A stretch of 38,046 nt of DNA from Brevundimonas sp. (GCF_013823285.1 NZ_PNLV01000012.1:1-38046), one strand, 5' to 3'; shown: positions 10,590-20,800, counted from the first letter of the stretch. The notes: generated by a model from the sequence alone, not told the origin. Numbers and translations are program-made.

Positions 10590-10930
10590 GCCAGGCCGAG
10601 GTCCTTGCGCGCCTTGTTCGTCAGCTTCGCGGCGATCAGGGCGTGGGCCGTGATCAGGTGCTCTGTAAGGTCGTCGTCGGGCCAGTCGGCGGGATCCGCC
10701 AGATGCACCCATTTCCCGCGGGCCAGATAGGGCGCGGGGATGGCGCGGCCGGTTTCGGTCAGCACCTCAAAGGCGATGTCGGACGCCTTGAAGGACAGTC
10801 CGCCGTCCCCGCCCATGATGGCGAACACCTTGCCGCCCACCCGGTAGGCGTCGTGATCCTCGCCGAACGGGTGATCCAGCGTCGCGGCGGGCAGGGACAG
10901 GCAGAACCGTTTCACCCCCGCCCGGTCCAT
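10586..10930 (-). CDS. MmcQ/YjbR family DNA-binding protein
   Basis: This 114-residue protein shows the CyaY-like fold signature of the MmcQ/YjbR family: an N-terminal CLSLPAATLDHPFG stretch, VGGKVFAIM, a LSFKAS strand and GKWVHL near the end. Members are small cytoplasmic proteins often annotated as DNA-binding, but the role is poorly defined. It starts two bases after the msrA stop and overlaps the next gene by four bases, so it belongs to the msrA operon. Confidence 0.9.
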   Translation of the reverse strand: MDRAGVKRFCLSLPAATLDHPFGEDHDAYRVGGKVFAIMGGDGGLSFKASDIAFEVLTETGRAIPAPYLARGKWVHLADPADWPDDDLTEHLITAHALIAAKLTNKARKDLGLA

Positions 10931-10932
10931 GA

Positions 10933-11583
10933 TCAGGCGTCCACGCCGATCCCGACGGGACAGGCCACGCCCGTGCCGCCGATGCCGCAGTAGCCGGCGG
11001 GGTTCTTGGCCAGATAGCCCTGGTGATAGCCCTCGGCGAAATAATACGTCGGGCGCGGGCCGATCTCGGTGGTGATGGGCCCCATGCCCACCCGCTTCAG
11101 CGCCGCCCCGTAGGCGTCGCGCGACGCCTCGGCCGCCGCTTTCTGGGCCTCGTCGGCGTAGTAGATGGCCGAGCGATACTGGGTGCCCGTGTCGCCGCCC
11201 TGGCGCATGCCCTGGGTAGGGTCGTGGTTCTCCCAGAACGCCTTGAGCAGATCGTCATAGGAGATCTCCTCGGGGTTGAAGATCACCTCCACCGCCTCGG
11301 TGTGGCCCGTGCGGCCGGTGCAGACCTCTTCATAGGTGGGATTGGGCGTGATCCCGCCCGCATAGCCCACGGAGGTCACCCAGACGCCCGGCAACTGCCA
11401 GAACACCCGCTCCACGCCCCAGAAACAGCCCATGCCGAACACGGCGCTCCGGAAGCCCTCGGGGTGCGGTCCCTTGAGGGGACGGCCCGAGACGAAGTGC
11501 ACCTCGTCGGTGGTCAGCGGCTGACCCCGGCCCGGCAGGGCGGTCTCGGCGGTGGGCAGGTCGGCGGACTTGGAATACAGCAT
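10933..11583 (-). CDS. msrA: Peptide methionine-S-sulfoxide reductase MsrA
   Basis: MsrA reduces methionine-(S)-sulfoxide in proteins. The 216-residue product has the catalytic Cys53 in GMGCFWGVE, the GYAGG and TGHTEAVEV substrate segments, the [10 protein letters not shown] motif and resolving cysteines at 199 (AGYCG) and 208 near the C-terminus. No signal peptide is present, so it is cytoplasmic. ATG 11583 is supported by AAGAGG upstream; a longer open frame further upstream crosses the tRNA-Ser gene and is not used. It heads the operon msrA - yjbR - SDR/DoxX - DUF2269, an arrangement consistent with redox repair. Confidence 0.95.
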   Translation of the reverse strand: MLYSKSADLPTAETALPGRGQPLTTDEVHFVSGRPLKGPHPEGFRSAVFGMGCFWGVERVFWQLPGVWVTSVGYAGGITPNPTYEEVCTGRTGHTEAVEVIFNPEEISYDDLLKAFWENHDPTQGMRQGGDTGTQYRSAIYYADEAQKAAAEASRDAYGAALKRVGMGPITTEIGPRPTYYFAEGYHQGYLAKNPAGYCGIGGTGVACPVGIGVDA

Positions 11584-11632
11584 GGATCGCCTCTTAAATG
11601 GGTCCGACCGCATATGGGAAGCCCGACGACGC

Positions 11633-11661
11633 TTGCCCAGACGCTCCGCCTGTTCTATCAG
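11633..11661 (+). promoter_or_regulatory. Candidate promoter for tRNA-Ser
   Basis: TTGCCC at 11633-11638 and TATCAG at 11656-11661 are separated by 17 bases and lie 50 bases upstream of the tRNA. The match is moderate. Confidence 0.4.
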
Positions 11662-11711
11662 CCTCGCCTCCGCTGGATCGACCGTCCGGCGGCGCACGCA
11701 TGGCGTGGAAC

Positions 11712-11801
11712 GGACAGGTGGCGGAGTGGTCGATCGCGCACGCTTGGAAAGCGTGTGTACGTGAAAGCGTACCGAGGGTTCGAATCCCTCTCTGTCCGCC
11801 A
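11712..11801 (+). tRNA. tRNA-Ser(GGA)
   Basis: A 90-base class II tRNA with an encoded CCA end. The acceptor stem GGACAGG pairs with TCTGTCC (one G-T), followed by discriminator G. The anticodon arm is CACGC-TTGGAAA-GCGTG with anticodon GGA at 11746-11748, reading UCC/UCU. A long variable arm (GTACGTGAAAGCGTAC) is typical of serine tRNAs, and the T arm is GAGGG-TTCGAAT-CCCTC. Confidence 0.97.
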
Positions 11802-11886
11802 CGACCCCGTCCGCATCCCAGGGCAGCCTCGTGAAGCTCGCTCGCCTCACCGTCATGGCCCCCGGGCAAATCTTCGGTTCCGCCGC

Positions 11887-14832
11887 TTACAGCCAGAAGT
11901 TCGAGAAGTCCTCGTGATTTCCGTACAGAACGATGCGCATGTCGGCGAGACCATCGCCGTTGACGTCGGCGGCCAGCACGGTGAAGCCTGCGCCGGCGTT
12001 GTAGGTCAGGGTGATCTGGCCGGCCTGGCCGGTGAAGGACTCCACCAGCGAGAAGGCCTGGTCGCCTTCGGTGTTGGTGTCGGCGTCGATGCCGGACAGA
12101 TCGATGATGTCCTCATCGGAGAGATCCATGATCCGGTCGTAGTCGGCGTACGAACTGTCGGAAACGTCCGTATAGACGAACCGGTCCGAACCGGCCCCGC
12201 CGGTCAGATAATCCCGGCGCGCACCGCCGATCAGCACATCGTTTCCCGCGCCGCCGTCGATGGTGTCGACCCCGCCGCCGCCGATGATGATGTTGTTTCC
12301 GCTGTTGCCGGTGAGGACGTTGTGGCCCGCGTTGCCGGTCAGGTTGATATTGCGGTCGCCCAGAAGGGTGCCATCCTCCAGCGATTGGCCGTTCATGTTG
12401 AATGTGACGGTCGAATAGACGTGGTCATGACCTTCGCCGCCGCGCTCGATGACCTGATCCCGGACGTGATCCACATAGTAGATGTCGTCTCCTGCGCCGC
12501 CGGCCATGGTGTCGATGCCGGCGCCGCCGTCGATGATGTTGTTGCCGCTGTTGCCGATGAGAACGTTGTGACCCGCGTTGCCGATCAGATTGGCGTTGCG
12601 GGAGCCGAGAAGCGTGGCGGCCTCGATGGATTGTCCGTTCAGGTCGAAGCTGACAGTGGAATAGACAAGGTCGTAACCCTCGCCGCCGCGCTCGATGACC
12701 ACGTCCCGGACATGGTCCACATAGTAGATGTCGTCGCCCGCGCCGCCGGCCATGGTGTCGATGCCGCCGCCGCCGTCGATGATGTTGTTGCCGCTGTTGC
12801 CGGTGAGGACGTTGTGACCCGCGTTGCCGATCAGATTGATGTTGCGGTCGCCCAGAAGCGTGGCGTCCTCGATGGACTGTCCGTTCAGGTTGAAGCTGAC
12901 GGTTGAGTAGACCTGGTCGCGCCCCTCGCCGCCCCGCTCGATGACCACGTCATGGATGCTGTCGACATAGTAGGTGTCATCGCCGGCCCCGCCCATCATG
13001 ATGTCGTCGCCCAGGCCGCCGATCAGGATGTCGTTTCCGGTTCCGCCATCCAGAACGTCGTTTCCAATATCGCCGATGAGGGTGTCATTTCCGCCGCCGC
13101 CCTCAAGGCGCGAGCCGCGCAACTCGTCAGAAACAATGGGGGCGTCGGAAAGGGAAATTTGAAGCGTGTACTTTGTCCCGACGATCAATCCCAACGGGTA
13201 GTTGGTGTTTACAACGACGTAATACACCCCCGGTTGAGCAAAGGTGTGCTCTATGAAAGGATCCAGCGGCGCCAGGCTCCCCGGATCGAGCGGCCAGTCG
13301 TCGTTGTACCTGACGAGATTACCCTCCGCGTCATAGATCGTGAGGTTCAGGTTAACTCCTCCGAACACACGATCAATGTCGAACACACCCACCGCGCCGG
13401 CTTCGGTGACAACAAATCTGAAGTACTCCGGATTTCCGCTCGTTTCCGCCGAGATCGACACATGTGGAGTCGTGGTCGAGTTCTCGATATCCGGGTTCTC
13501 CACAATCCCGAACAGGTTGGAGACATCGACTGCGGCGCTGAAGGAGTTGTTCCGCAGGGCTTCCGGCTTGAACAGCACGGCGGCATTTTCGGCAAAATAG
13601 GCCTTGCCTCGCAGGACGTCGTCGAACTCGCTGCCCCGCAGACCTTCGATCGAGACCAGGGTGTCACGACCGCCGCCGCCCGTGTCCTGGGCGACCGAAA
13701 GCCTCAGGTCGACGGTCACTCCCGAGAGGCTGTTCTCGTAACTTGCAATATCCAGGTGAGAGCCGCCGTGGAGAAGGTCGTCATCCGCGCCGCTGACCAG
13801 GGTGTCGTTTCCGTTGCCCCCGTACAGGAAGTTGACGCCGCCGCCGCCGTCGAGGCGGTCATTTCCATCACCGCCGTAAAACGTTTCCGAGCCCGCGCCG
13901 CCAAGAAGGATGTCCTCACCCGCCCCGCCGTGGACCGGTCCCGATACTTCACCCAGGCGGCCATCGTAGAGGTCTTCCCCGCCTCCCAGGTACACGAGGC
14001 CGTTGATGACCCCTTCGTTGATCAGGGTGTCGGTCGACGCACCCTCAAGAACGACGGTTCCATTCATCTGGCCCCGATTGAGAATTTCCAGGACCGCCCG
14101 ATCGCTTATGGCCCCGCTTCTGACAGCATAGTCACCCGTGATCTCGCCGTCGTTGACGATGGACGTGAGACCGGTGATGGGGGCTATACTAATGGCGGTT
14201 GCGTCCGCAGCGCGGCCCAGTTTCTCTGCCCTGATCAACCCCGAATTATATACGGTGCTGTTTCCGTAGTTGAGCGCCACAGCAACACTGGTGTGGGAAC
14301 CCGAGACAAGGATGTCTCCCGTATTGTGAATGGTCGATTCCATCGCCGTGTCGATCCCGATGGTCAGGTCGCCCTGAACGTCGATCAAGCCATGATTCAC
14401 AATGTCGCCGTTGAGGCTTCTGAAGCCCCTTGCGTCGCCCGCGGCCCTGACAATGAACTCGCCCAGATTCTCGAAGCGGAACGAATGGTAGGTCGTGCCG
14501 CTAATTCCGACAGCTCCCCCGTCCCGGGCTTCGATGCGCATCGAACCGGCATTATGGACCACCGTGCCTTCAGACGACGCGGGCATCGGCCTGAATACGA
14601 TCAGGAAGGATGTCGTTTGATTGCTGGTGACGAAATCCAGGGTCCCGAAATTCGTGAGCGACGGGAAGGGGCCTGACGCCGTCGGGGGCGGAAAGGGGCC
14701 GGGGCCCGTATTCACCTGCAGCGGGGGTTCCAGCCAGATGGCGATATGGGGATCGTCATCCGTGGCGCTCGTATAGCGCAGGACTTCACCTTCCTCGATC
14801 ACCATCGAGGTGTTGGTCTCATGCCAATACAT
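11887..14832 (-). CDS. RTX-type calcium-binding protein, probably type I secreted
   Basis: The product (981 residues) lacks an N-terminal signal peptide and ends in an acidic/hydrophobic tail (EDFSNFWL) like type I secretion signals. Residues about 50-290 look like a beta-helix of N-G-I/L turns; about 300-350 are a first block of GGxGxDxLxGG calcium-binding nonapeptides; about 440-565 resemble a pre-peptidase C-terminal (PPC) beta domain; 614-859 are three near-identical 82-residue modules alternating a nonapeptide with a YYVD...VIERGGEG...LNGQSIE...LIGNAGHNVL segment; the end has more nonapeptides and a DVNGDGLAD calcium loop. No catalytic domain is recognised, so adhesion or surface/matrix function is likely. 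ATG 14832 is preferred for its GGGGGA site; ATG 14844 is an alternative. No ABC/HlyD exporter lies in the window. Base composition from 13100 to 14900 looks less GC-rich than its neighbours. Confidence 0.88.
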   Translation of the reverse strand: MYWHETNTSMVIEEGEVLRYTSATDDDPHIAIWLEPPLQVNTGPGPFPPPTASGPFPSLTNFGTLDFVTSNQTTSFLIVFRPMPASSEGTVVHNAGSMRIEARDGGAVGISGTTYHSFRFENLGEFIVRAAGDARGFRSLNGDIVNHGLIDVQGDLTIGIDTAMESTIHNTGDILVSGSHTSVAVALNYGNSTVYNSGLIRAEKLGRAADATAISIAPITGLTSIVNDGEITGDYAVRSGAISDRAVLEILNRGQMNGTVVLEGASTDTLINEGVINGLVYLGGGEDLYDGRLGEVSGPVHGGAGEDILLGGAGSETFYGGDGNDRLDGGGGVNFLYGGNGNDTLVSGADDDLLHGGSHLDIASYENSLSGVTVDLRLSVAQDTGGGGRDTLVSIEGLRGSEFDDVLRGKAYFAENAAVLFKPEALRNNSFSAAVDVSNLFGIVENPDIENSTTTPHVSISAETSGNPEYFRFVVTEAGAVGVFDIDRVFGGVNLNLTIYDAEGNLVRYNDDWPLDPGSLAPLDPFIEHTFAQPGVYYVVVNTNYPLGLIVGTKYTLQISLSDAPIVSDELRGSRLEGGGGNDTLIGDIGNDVLDGGTGNDILIGGLGDDIMMGGAGDDTYYVDSIHDVVIERGGEGRDQVYSTVSFNLNGQSIEDATLLGDRNINLIGNAGHNVLTGNSGNNIIDGGGGIDTMAGGAGDDIYYVDHVRDVVIERGGEGYDLVYSTVSFDLNGQSIEAATLLGSRNANLIGNAGHNVLIGNSGNNIIDGGAGIDTMAGGAGDDIYYVDHVRDQVIERGGEGHDHVYSTVTFNMNGQSLEDGTLLGDRNINLTGNAGHNVLTGNSGNNIIIGGGGVDTIDGGAGNDVLIGGARRDYLTGGAGSDRFVYTDVSDSSYADYDRIMDLSDEDIIDLSGIDADTNTEGDQAFSLVESFTGQAGQITLTYNAGAGFTVLAADVNGDGLADMRIVLYGNHEDFSNFWL
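12256..12993 (-). repeat. Three tandem 246-bp repeats inside the RTX gene
   Basis: Units at 12748-12993, 12502-12747 and 12256-12501 are head-to-tail, in frame, and each codes for 82 residues with only scattered substitutions. They begin at the same GGAGDD codons. The high similarity suggests recent duplication or ongoing homogenisation, so copy number may vary between strains. Confidence 0.9.
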
Positions 14833-14957
14833 CGTATCCCCCATCAGCGCAGCGAGGCGCCGACCCGCCCGAGAAGAGCTCTCAACGGCCCTCCACCTCA
14901 CCGATGAAAGCTACGCTATTCACGTCATACGAGCAGGGGAAGGCGAAAATTGCACCT

Positions 14958-14998
14958 CGGGAACACGGCTGCGTATTTCACGCAGGCCGTTGCTCCCG
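14958..14998 (-). terminator. Hairpin downstream of the M16 peptidase gene, possible terminator
   Basis: A long stem (ACGGC-TGCGT against ACGCA-GGCCGT with one bulge, extended by CGGGA / TCCCG) lies 13 bases after the peptidase stop and upstream of the RTX gene. On the minus strand a TTTT follows only after several bases, so termination strength is uncertain. It separates the peptidase and RTX genes. Confidence 0.45.
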
Positions 14999-15010
14999 GG
15001 GCGCAGACGA

Positions 15011-17740
15011 TCAGCGCAGTCGATTGCCTTCGGCGCCCCAGACCTCCACCTCGCCCAGACCCAGGGCGCGCACGTCGGCCTCGATCCGGGTCAGGTCGCC
15101 GACGACCACCCAGGTCATGGCGTCCGGGCGCAGCATGGCCGCGGCCTCGCCCACGATCTCGGGCGTCAGGGCGGCGTAGCGGTCCGGCAGGGTCGTGATC
15201 CAGTCGTAGGGATGCTGAAAGCGCGCGACGTAGCTGAGGTAGCCGACCATGGCGTTGTTGGTCTCGAAACGATCCGAAAGGGTCAGGACCTGGCCGCGAC
15301 GGTACAGCTCAAGCTCCTCGGCGCTGGGCGGGCGCACGCCGCCGATCTCGTTCAGCTCGCGGGCGATCTCGGACAGGGCGTCCGCCGTGCGATCAGTCTG
15401 CACGCTGGTGGAGACCGAGAACACCTGCGGTCCCAGGGCGTCGCTGACGTTGCTGCCCGCGCCGTAGGTCCAGCCCTTCTCCTCGCGCAGGTTCATGTTG
15501 AGCCGGGAGGTGAAGCCGCCGCCCAGCACGCCGTTCAGAACGGCCAGGTCGAAATTGCGCGGATCCAGTCCGTTCGGCGCCACATGGCCGACCCGGATCA
15601 CCGACTGGACCGAACCGGGCCGGTCCACCAGCACGACACGCGGCGCCGTCTGATCGGAGACTGCGGCGACGGTGGTCTCGCCCCGGAGCGCGGCAGGCGC
15701 CGTCCAGTCGCCGAAGCTGGCCTCAAGCGTCGCCATCAGGTCATCAAACGCGGCGTCGCCCGCGGCGAAGATCACCGCATTGTCCGGCCGGATGAAGCGC
15801 TGGTGGAAGGCGGTCAGGTCCTCGCGGCTGTAGGACCGGATCACATCCGCCCGGCCCGCCAGCGGCGCGCCATAGGCGTGGTCGGCGCCGAAGATCAGAT
15901 AGTTGAACACCCGGCCCGCGATGCTGGTCGGGTCGGACAGGGCTTGCTGAACGCCCGAGACCGCCATGGCGCGCTCGCGCTCCAGATCGTTTTCCCGGAA
16001 GGCGGGATCGCGGATGTATTGCGACCAGAGGTCAAGGGTCTCGTCCAGCGACCGGGTCAGCGCCGACACGGAGAAGCGCGTGGTGTCGGAGTCGCTCCAG
16101 GCGTACATGCGCGCGCCCAGCATTTCCTGCGCCTGGGCGAATTCCTGACCTGTCATCGTCCCCGTGCCGTCATCCATCAGGCCCACGGTGAAGCCCTGCA
16201 GGCCGGGCTTCATGCCCAGATCGGCCGCGCCGCCGCCGCCGAACGCCATGACCATGTCCACTGTGGGCGTACCGTCGCGCTGGACGTGGATGACGCGGAT
16301 GCCGTTGGAGAGCAGCCCCTCCCGCACCGGCGGCAGCACCAGTTCGGATTCCGGCCCCATGGGCGGAAGCCGGCTGCGGTCCGCCCCGTCCGGTCCGGCC
16401 GCGTACTGCGTCTGGGGCATGACGGTCAGCCGATAGTTGGGTCGACCCAGCCACTGGTTCACGGCGGCCCGAACCTCATCCGCCTGAACCGCGTCGAACG
16501 CCGCCTGGTCAAGCTCGAACTGGCCGGGATTGCCCTGCCCGATCGTGCCCCCCGCCAGCATCATGGCGCGCAGATACAGGGACTCCAGCATGCGGACCGT
16601 GTCGCCGTAGGTGGTGATCTTGACCCGCTCCAGCTCCTCAGCCGTGGGGCCTTCCGCCAGAAACTGGTCCAGCACCGCCTGCAGCGCCGCCTCGGCCTCG
16701 GCCCGGTCCACGCCGGGTTGCAGCCTGATCTCGATGTTGAACAGGCCCGAGACGGCGGCGCCCTCGTAGTTGGCCGACACGCTGTTGGCCAGTTGCCGGT
16801 CGATCACCAGCGCCTGGTTCAGGCGGGACAGGCGGCCGCGTCCAAGGATCGATGACGCCATGCGCAGCGCCTGCCGGTCCTCGGCGTCGTTGCCGGGCAC
16901 AGGCCAGCTCCACGATATGGCCGTCTGCGGCACATTGTCGGCCACGATCGCGGTCCTGACGCGCTCCAGCAGGGGCGTCCATTCCGTCATGCGTCCGATG
17001 GGCGGGCCCGGCGGCACGCTGGCGAAATAGCGGGTCATCAGTTCGCGCGCCTGCTCCACCGTCACGTCGCCGGCGAGCGCCACCACAGCGTTGGAAGCGC
17101 CATAGTACCGGTGGAACCAGGCGTGCACGTCCTCCAGCGAGGCCGCGTCCAGGTCCTCCATCGAGCCGATGATGGGGTGGTGATAGGGATGGTCCGACGG
17201 AAAGATCGCCGCGGCCCGCAACTCGGGCATCATCGAATAGGGCTGGTTGTCGCGGGTGCGCTTCTCGTTCTGGACGACGCCACGCTGCTCATCCAGCTTC
17301 TCCTGGGTCACGGCGCCGAGCAGATAGCCCATGCGGTCCGACTCCAGCCACAGCACCCGCTCCAGCCCGCCCGTCGGAACCACCGCATAGTAGTAGGTCT
17401 GGTCCAGCGTCGTGGCGCCGTTCACCGCCGAGGCGCCGATTTCCTGCAGCGGCGGCATGTATTCGTCGTCGTGATTCTCCGACCCGTTGAACATCAGGTG
17501 CTCGAACAGGTGGGCGAAGCCGGTCTGGCCCGCCGGCTCGTTCATGGATCCCACGTGATACCAGACGGCCACCGCCACCTTCGGCGCGGAATGATCCTCG
17601 TGCACCACGACCCGCAGGCCGTTGGGCAGGGTGAACTGCTCGTACGGCAGCAGCCCCTGCTCCCCGGACGGGGTGGCGGCTGCGGGCGCGCTGAACACCG
17701 CCGCGACCAATGCGAACAGCACCGGCATCATCGTCTTCAT
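15011..17740 (-). CDS. Periplasmic M16 family zinc metallopeptidase
   Basis: The 909-residue protein starts with a signal peptide (MKTMMPVLFALVAAVFSAPA, cleavage near AAATP), placing it in the periplasm. It has two M16 halves. The N-terminal half carries the inverted zinc motif HLFEH at 77-81 with the third ligand in the EQRGVVQNE stretch (151-159), so it is catalytic. The second half (from about 485) has the M16 fold but no HxxEH and ends with the usual GGGFTSRLNMNLREEKGWTYG substrate-binding segment. Such two-domain clamshell peptidases degrade peptides or small proteins. It follows the TonB receptor by 69 bases in a sigma/anti-sigma/receptor locus, so I infer that it processes what the receptor imports. 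Confidence 0.93.
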   Translation of the reverse strand: MKTMMPVLFALVAAVFSAPAAATPSGEQGLLPYEQFTLPNGLRVVVHEDHSAPKVAVAVWYHVGSMNEPAGQTGFAHLFEHLMFNGSENHDDEYMPPLQEIGASAVNGATTLDQTYYYAVVPTGGLERVLWLESDRMGYLLGAVTQEKLDEQRGVVQNEKRTRDNQPYSMMPELRAAAIFPSDHPYHHPIIGSMEDLDAASLEDVHAWFHRYYGASNAVVALAGDVTVEQARELMTRYFASVPPGPPIGRMTEWTPLLERVRTAIVADNVPQTAISWSWPVPGNDAEDRQALRMASSILGRGRLSRLNQALVIDRQLANSVSANYEGAAVSGLFNIEIRLQPGVDRAEAEAALQAVLDQFLAEGPTAEELERVKITTYGDTVRMLESLYLRAMMLAGGTIGQGNPGQFELDQAAFDAVQADEVRAAVNQWLGRPNYRLTVMPQTQYAAGPDGADRSRLPPMGPESELVLPPVREGLLSNGIRVIHVQRDGTPTVDMVMAFGGGGAADLGMKPGLQGFTVGLMDDGTGTMTGQEFAQAQEMLGARMYAWSDSDTTRFSVSALTRSLDETLDLWSQYIRDPAFRENDLERERAMAVSGVQQALSDPTSIAGRVFNYLIFGADHAYGAPLAGRADVIRSYSREDLTAFHQRFIRPDNAVIFAAGDAAFDDLMATLEASFGDWTAPAALRGETTVAAVSDQTAPRVVLVDRPGSVQSVIRVGHVAPNGLDPRNFDLAVLNGVLGGGFTSRLNMNLREEKGWTYGAGSNVSDALGPQVFSVSTSVQTDRTADALSEIARELNEIGGVRPPSAEELELYRRGQVLTLSDRFETNNAMVGYLSYVARFQHPYDWITTLPDRYAALTPEIVGEAAAMLRPDAMTWVVVGDLTRIEADVRALGLGEVEVWGAEGNRLR

Positions 17741-17767
17741 GGAATTTCCTGACGTGGAGAAGAGAGC

Positions 17768-17795
17768 GGCCGGCGCGTCACGGGACGCACCGGCC
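17768..17795. promoter_or_regulatory. Strong intergenic hairpin between receptor and peptidase genes
   Basis: A 12-bp stem (GGCCGGCGCGTC / GACGCACCGGCC, one G-T type pair) with a 4-base loop fills much of the 69-base gap. On the minus strand it is followed by a pyrimidine-rich but not T-rich stretch, so it may protect or attenuate the message rather than fully terminate it. Confidence 0.5.
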
Positions 17796-17809
17796 TTTGG
17801 GCGCGACTA

Positions 17810-20800
17810 TCAGAACGTGGCCGACAGACCGATGCGCAGGCTGCGGCCGCCCAGATAGGTGGCGCGGGTGTAGAAGGTCGGCGAGCCCTGTTCGCCGCCG
17901 AAGGTCTGTTCGAGATTCGGATCTGATGTGCCGTTGAGCAGATCATTGGCCTCCACATAGACGCGGAAGCTGCCGTAGCTGGGACGCAGATAATATTCCG
18001 CGCGGAAGTCCAGGGTCTCGGCGCCCTCGGTGTAGACGCTCAGGCCGCGCGGCTGGAACAGGGACAGCCCTCGCGACTGGTAGCCGTAGGCCAGCGTCGC
18101 ATCGATGTCGTACTTGTTGTAGGTCAGCGCCGCCGTGCCCGAGTGGGCGGGCTGCTGCACGAACGGCAGGCCCGTAAAGGTGTAGACGTTATCCGGGGCG
18201 GCTCCATAGCTCCAGTTGAAGCGGTCGGCGCGGGAGCTGTCGGTCCAGGTGTGGTTCAGGAACACGCCGAACCCGCCCCAGACGCCCGGCAGGAAGTCGA
18301 AGCGCCGCTCGGCCTGGAACTCGATGCCCCAGAGTTCGGCCACTTCGTCGCTGTTCACCGGGCTGCCGCCGGTGATGAAGACCGAAGACGGATTGTTCGG
18401 ATCGAAATAGGGCGCCCCGTTGAAATAGGGGTGATCCGGCAGCGTCACCGCCGCCAGGGTCGCCGGCCCGTTGGTGATGTTGGTCTGCAGCAGGTTGTCG
18501 ATGCGCTTGTAGAAGGCGCTGATCTTGAAGATGCCGATGCCGGAATAGTACTCGGCGCTGAGGTCGAAATTGTCCGTGGTCGCCGGCTGCAGATTGGGAT
18601 TGCCGCTGTTGATCTGCAGGATCGGCTTGACGCCTTCGGGCCCGGGAATGGGGAAATTGATGAAGGAAATGCGCGTCTCGCTGGACAACTGGCTGATCGC
18701 CGGACGCGCCACCGACAGGAAGTAGCCGCCGCGGAAGATCAGATCGTCGCTGTGCCGGTAGTTGAACAGAACCCGCGGCAGGAAATCCTCCGATACCGCC
18801 TCCTCGGTCACCAGCCGCGTGAACTCGTTCTGGAAGATGAAGTCCACCCCCATGCCGCCCCCGTTCTCGGGCAGGATGGGGCCGGTGTAGACCGGGAAGG
18901 TGAGATTGGTCGCCTCCAGCCGGGTATGGTTGAAGCGCACCCCGCCGATGATCTCGAGCTTGCCGATGTCGATCCGCGCCTGGAGATAGGCGGCGAAATT
19001 GGTCTCCTCGGTGTTCTCGTTGTCCTGATCGGGGTGGGGCGTGATCGGCGTGAGGGTGAGGCCGGACGGGCCGCCGGCCAACGTCCCCAGATTATCGACG
19101 AAACCCCGCAGAGCGCCTTCGCTCAGAGTCGAGAAGCCGGGTTCGGACAGTCCGATCCGCGTCAGGTCCGATGGCGCGAACTCCAGGCCCAGCGCCGAAA
19201 CCGGAACGCCGCCGCCGACCTGGCTGCGCGTGAGGTTGCTCTGGAACTCGGCCCGTTCATAGAAACCGCCCAGCTCCACATAGTTCAGCCAGCCGCCGCC
19301 CGAGGTCCAGCGCGCGCTGCCGCTTGCGGTGTACCGGTCATTGCTGCCCTCGGAGTTGTCGAGCTGGCCGCTGGCGTTCTCGATGACGAAGGCGGACGGG
19401 TCGTTGACCAGGGCCCAGCCCTGGCTGCTCAGCAACGGCAGGGGAATGCCGCTGCCGCTGCGCGGCCCGAAACCGGTGTGAATGACGCCGGTCTCGGGAT
19501 CGACCGCTTCCGGCAGGAAAAGGTCGGCGCTGGCGTCGGTGTCGGGCATGCGCAGCTGCAAGCCGAAGCTGGCCGGGCGCCGCTCCGTGCCGTGCGCATA
19601 GCCGGCCAGGTAGTTGAACTCGAACGCGCCCAGGGTGGTGCGGCCGTTCAGGCTGAAGGTGTCGGTGATCTTCCGGACGTCGCGATCGTAGGCGTAGTTC
19701 TGCGAGCGCGAGATGCCTGCGTTTCCGGGGCTCAGGTCCAGCACCAGCTGCGGGTTCGTCTCGCCCGGCAAGAGGACATATTCGGCGCCGGTCGAAAAGG
19801 TGTCCGACAGGGAGAAGAAGTCGGTGCGCGTCTCGGCGTGCTGATAATCGAATTTCAGATTGGTGTGGCCGCCGATCCGCCATTCCGCCGACAGCGTCCC
19901 GGCCAGGGTCTCGGTCTCGTCGTGGAAGAAGCTGGTGACCAGCCCGCTCGGATAGGCCTGGTCCTCGCCCGGCAGGAACGGGAAGGTCAAAAGAGGGTCG
20001 ATGGCGTTGAAATTGAGCGCCGGATTTCCGCCTCCATCGAGCGCCAGGGCATCAAGCGGCAGATAGCGACCGAAGTTCATCCGGCCGCCGTTGCTGCCCG
20101 CGTCATAGGCGATCGAGCGGGTGCTCTGGGTGCGGTACTGGACAGAGGCGCTGAGGCCGAAATTGTCGCCGAACGTCCCGGCGACCGTTCCCGAAACGAG
20201 AAAGTCGTCCCCGAAATTGTCCGGCGTGCGGTCCCCCTCCACCAGGAAGTTCGCGTATCGACGCGGCCGGTCCAGCGGCGACATGGTCTCGATCTCGATC
20301 AGTCCGCCGGTGCCCGCGCTGTCATGGCTGGGCAGGAGGGACTTGTTGATGGTGATCCGACTTACCGAGTCGGCCAGCAGGTTCGACAGGTCGGCGGACC
20401 GCCCCACGCCGTTGCCGACCGGCAGATTCAGACCGTTCAGCTGAATCGCGTTCATGTCCGGCTCGAGCCCGCGCACAATCACATTGGTGCCGTCCCCGGT
20501 CACCGAGTTGCGCTGAAACGAGATGCCCGGCGCGCGGCGCAGCGCCTCGGAGAAAGTGGTGCCGGTGAAATTGCCCAGCTCGTCCGCCGAGATCACGTCG
20601 GCGCTGTTCTCGGCCGTGCGCTGAAGGTTGAGGGCGTTGGCGCGGGCGCTGCGCGAGCCGAAGATGACCACGTCATCAACCGTGGTGGCGTAGGACTGGC
20701 CCAGTGTGAAGGTCTGCTGGTGCGCTCCTCCTGCCGGCACGGTCACCGTCTCAACGAGAGGCTCATAGCCCAGAAAGGAGATCTCGACCGTGTAGTCACC

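Noticed and set aside
11712..11886. tRNA-Ser as an attachment site of a genomic island carrying the RTX gene
   Set aside because: No integrase and no direct repeat of the tRNA end were found in the window.
12256..12993. CRISPR-like array from the regular repeats
   Set aside because: Units are 246 bp, contiguous and in frame in the RTX gene; no spacers and no cas genes.
12952..14676. Long plus-strand open frame opposite the RTX gene
   Set aside because: Antisense of repetitive Gly/Asp-rich coding sequence; its Ala/Val/Asp repeats mirror the RTX codons.
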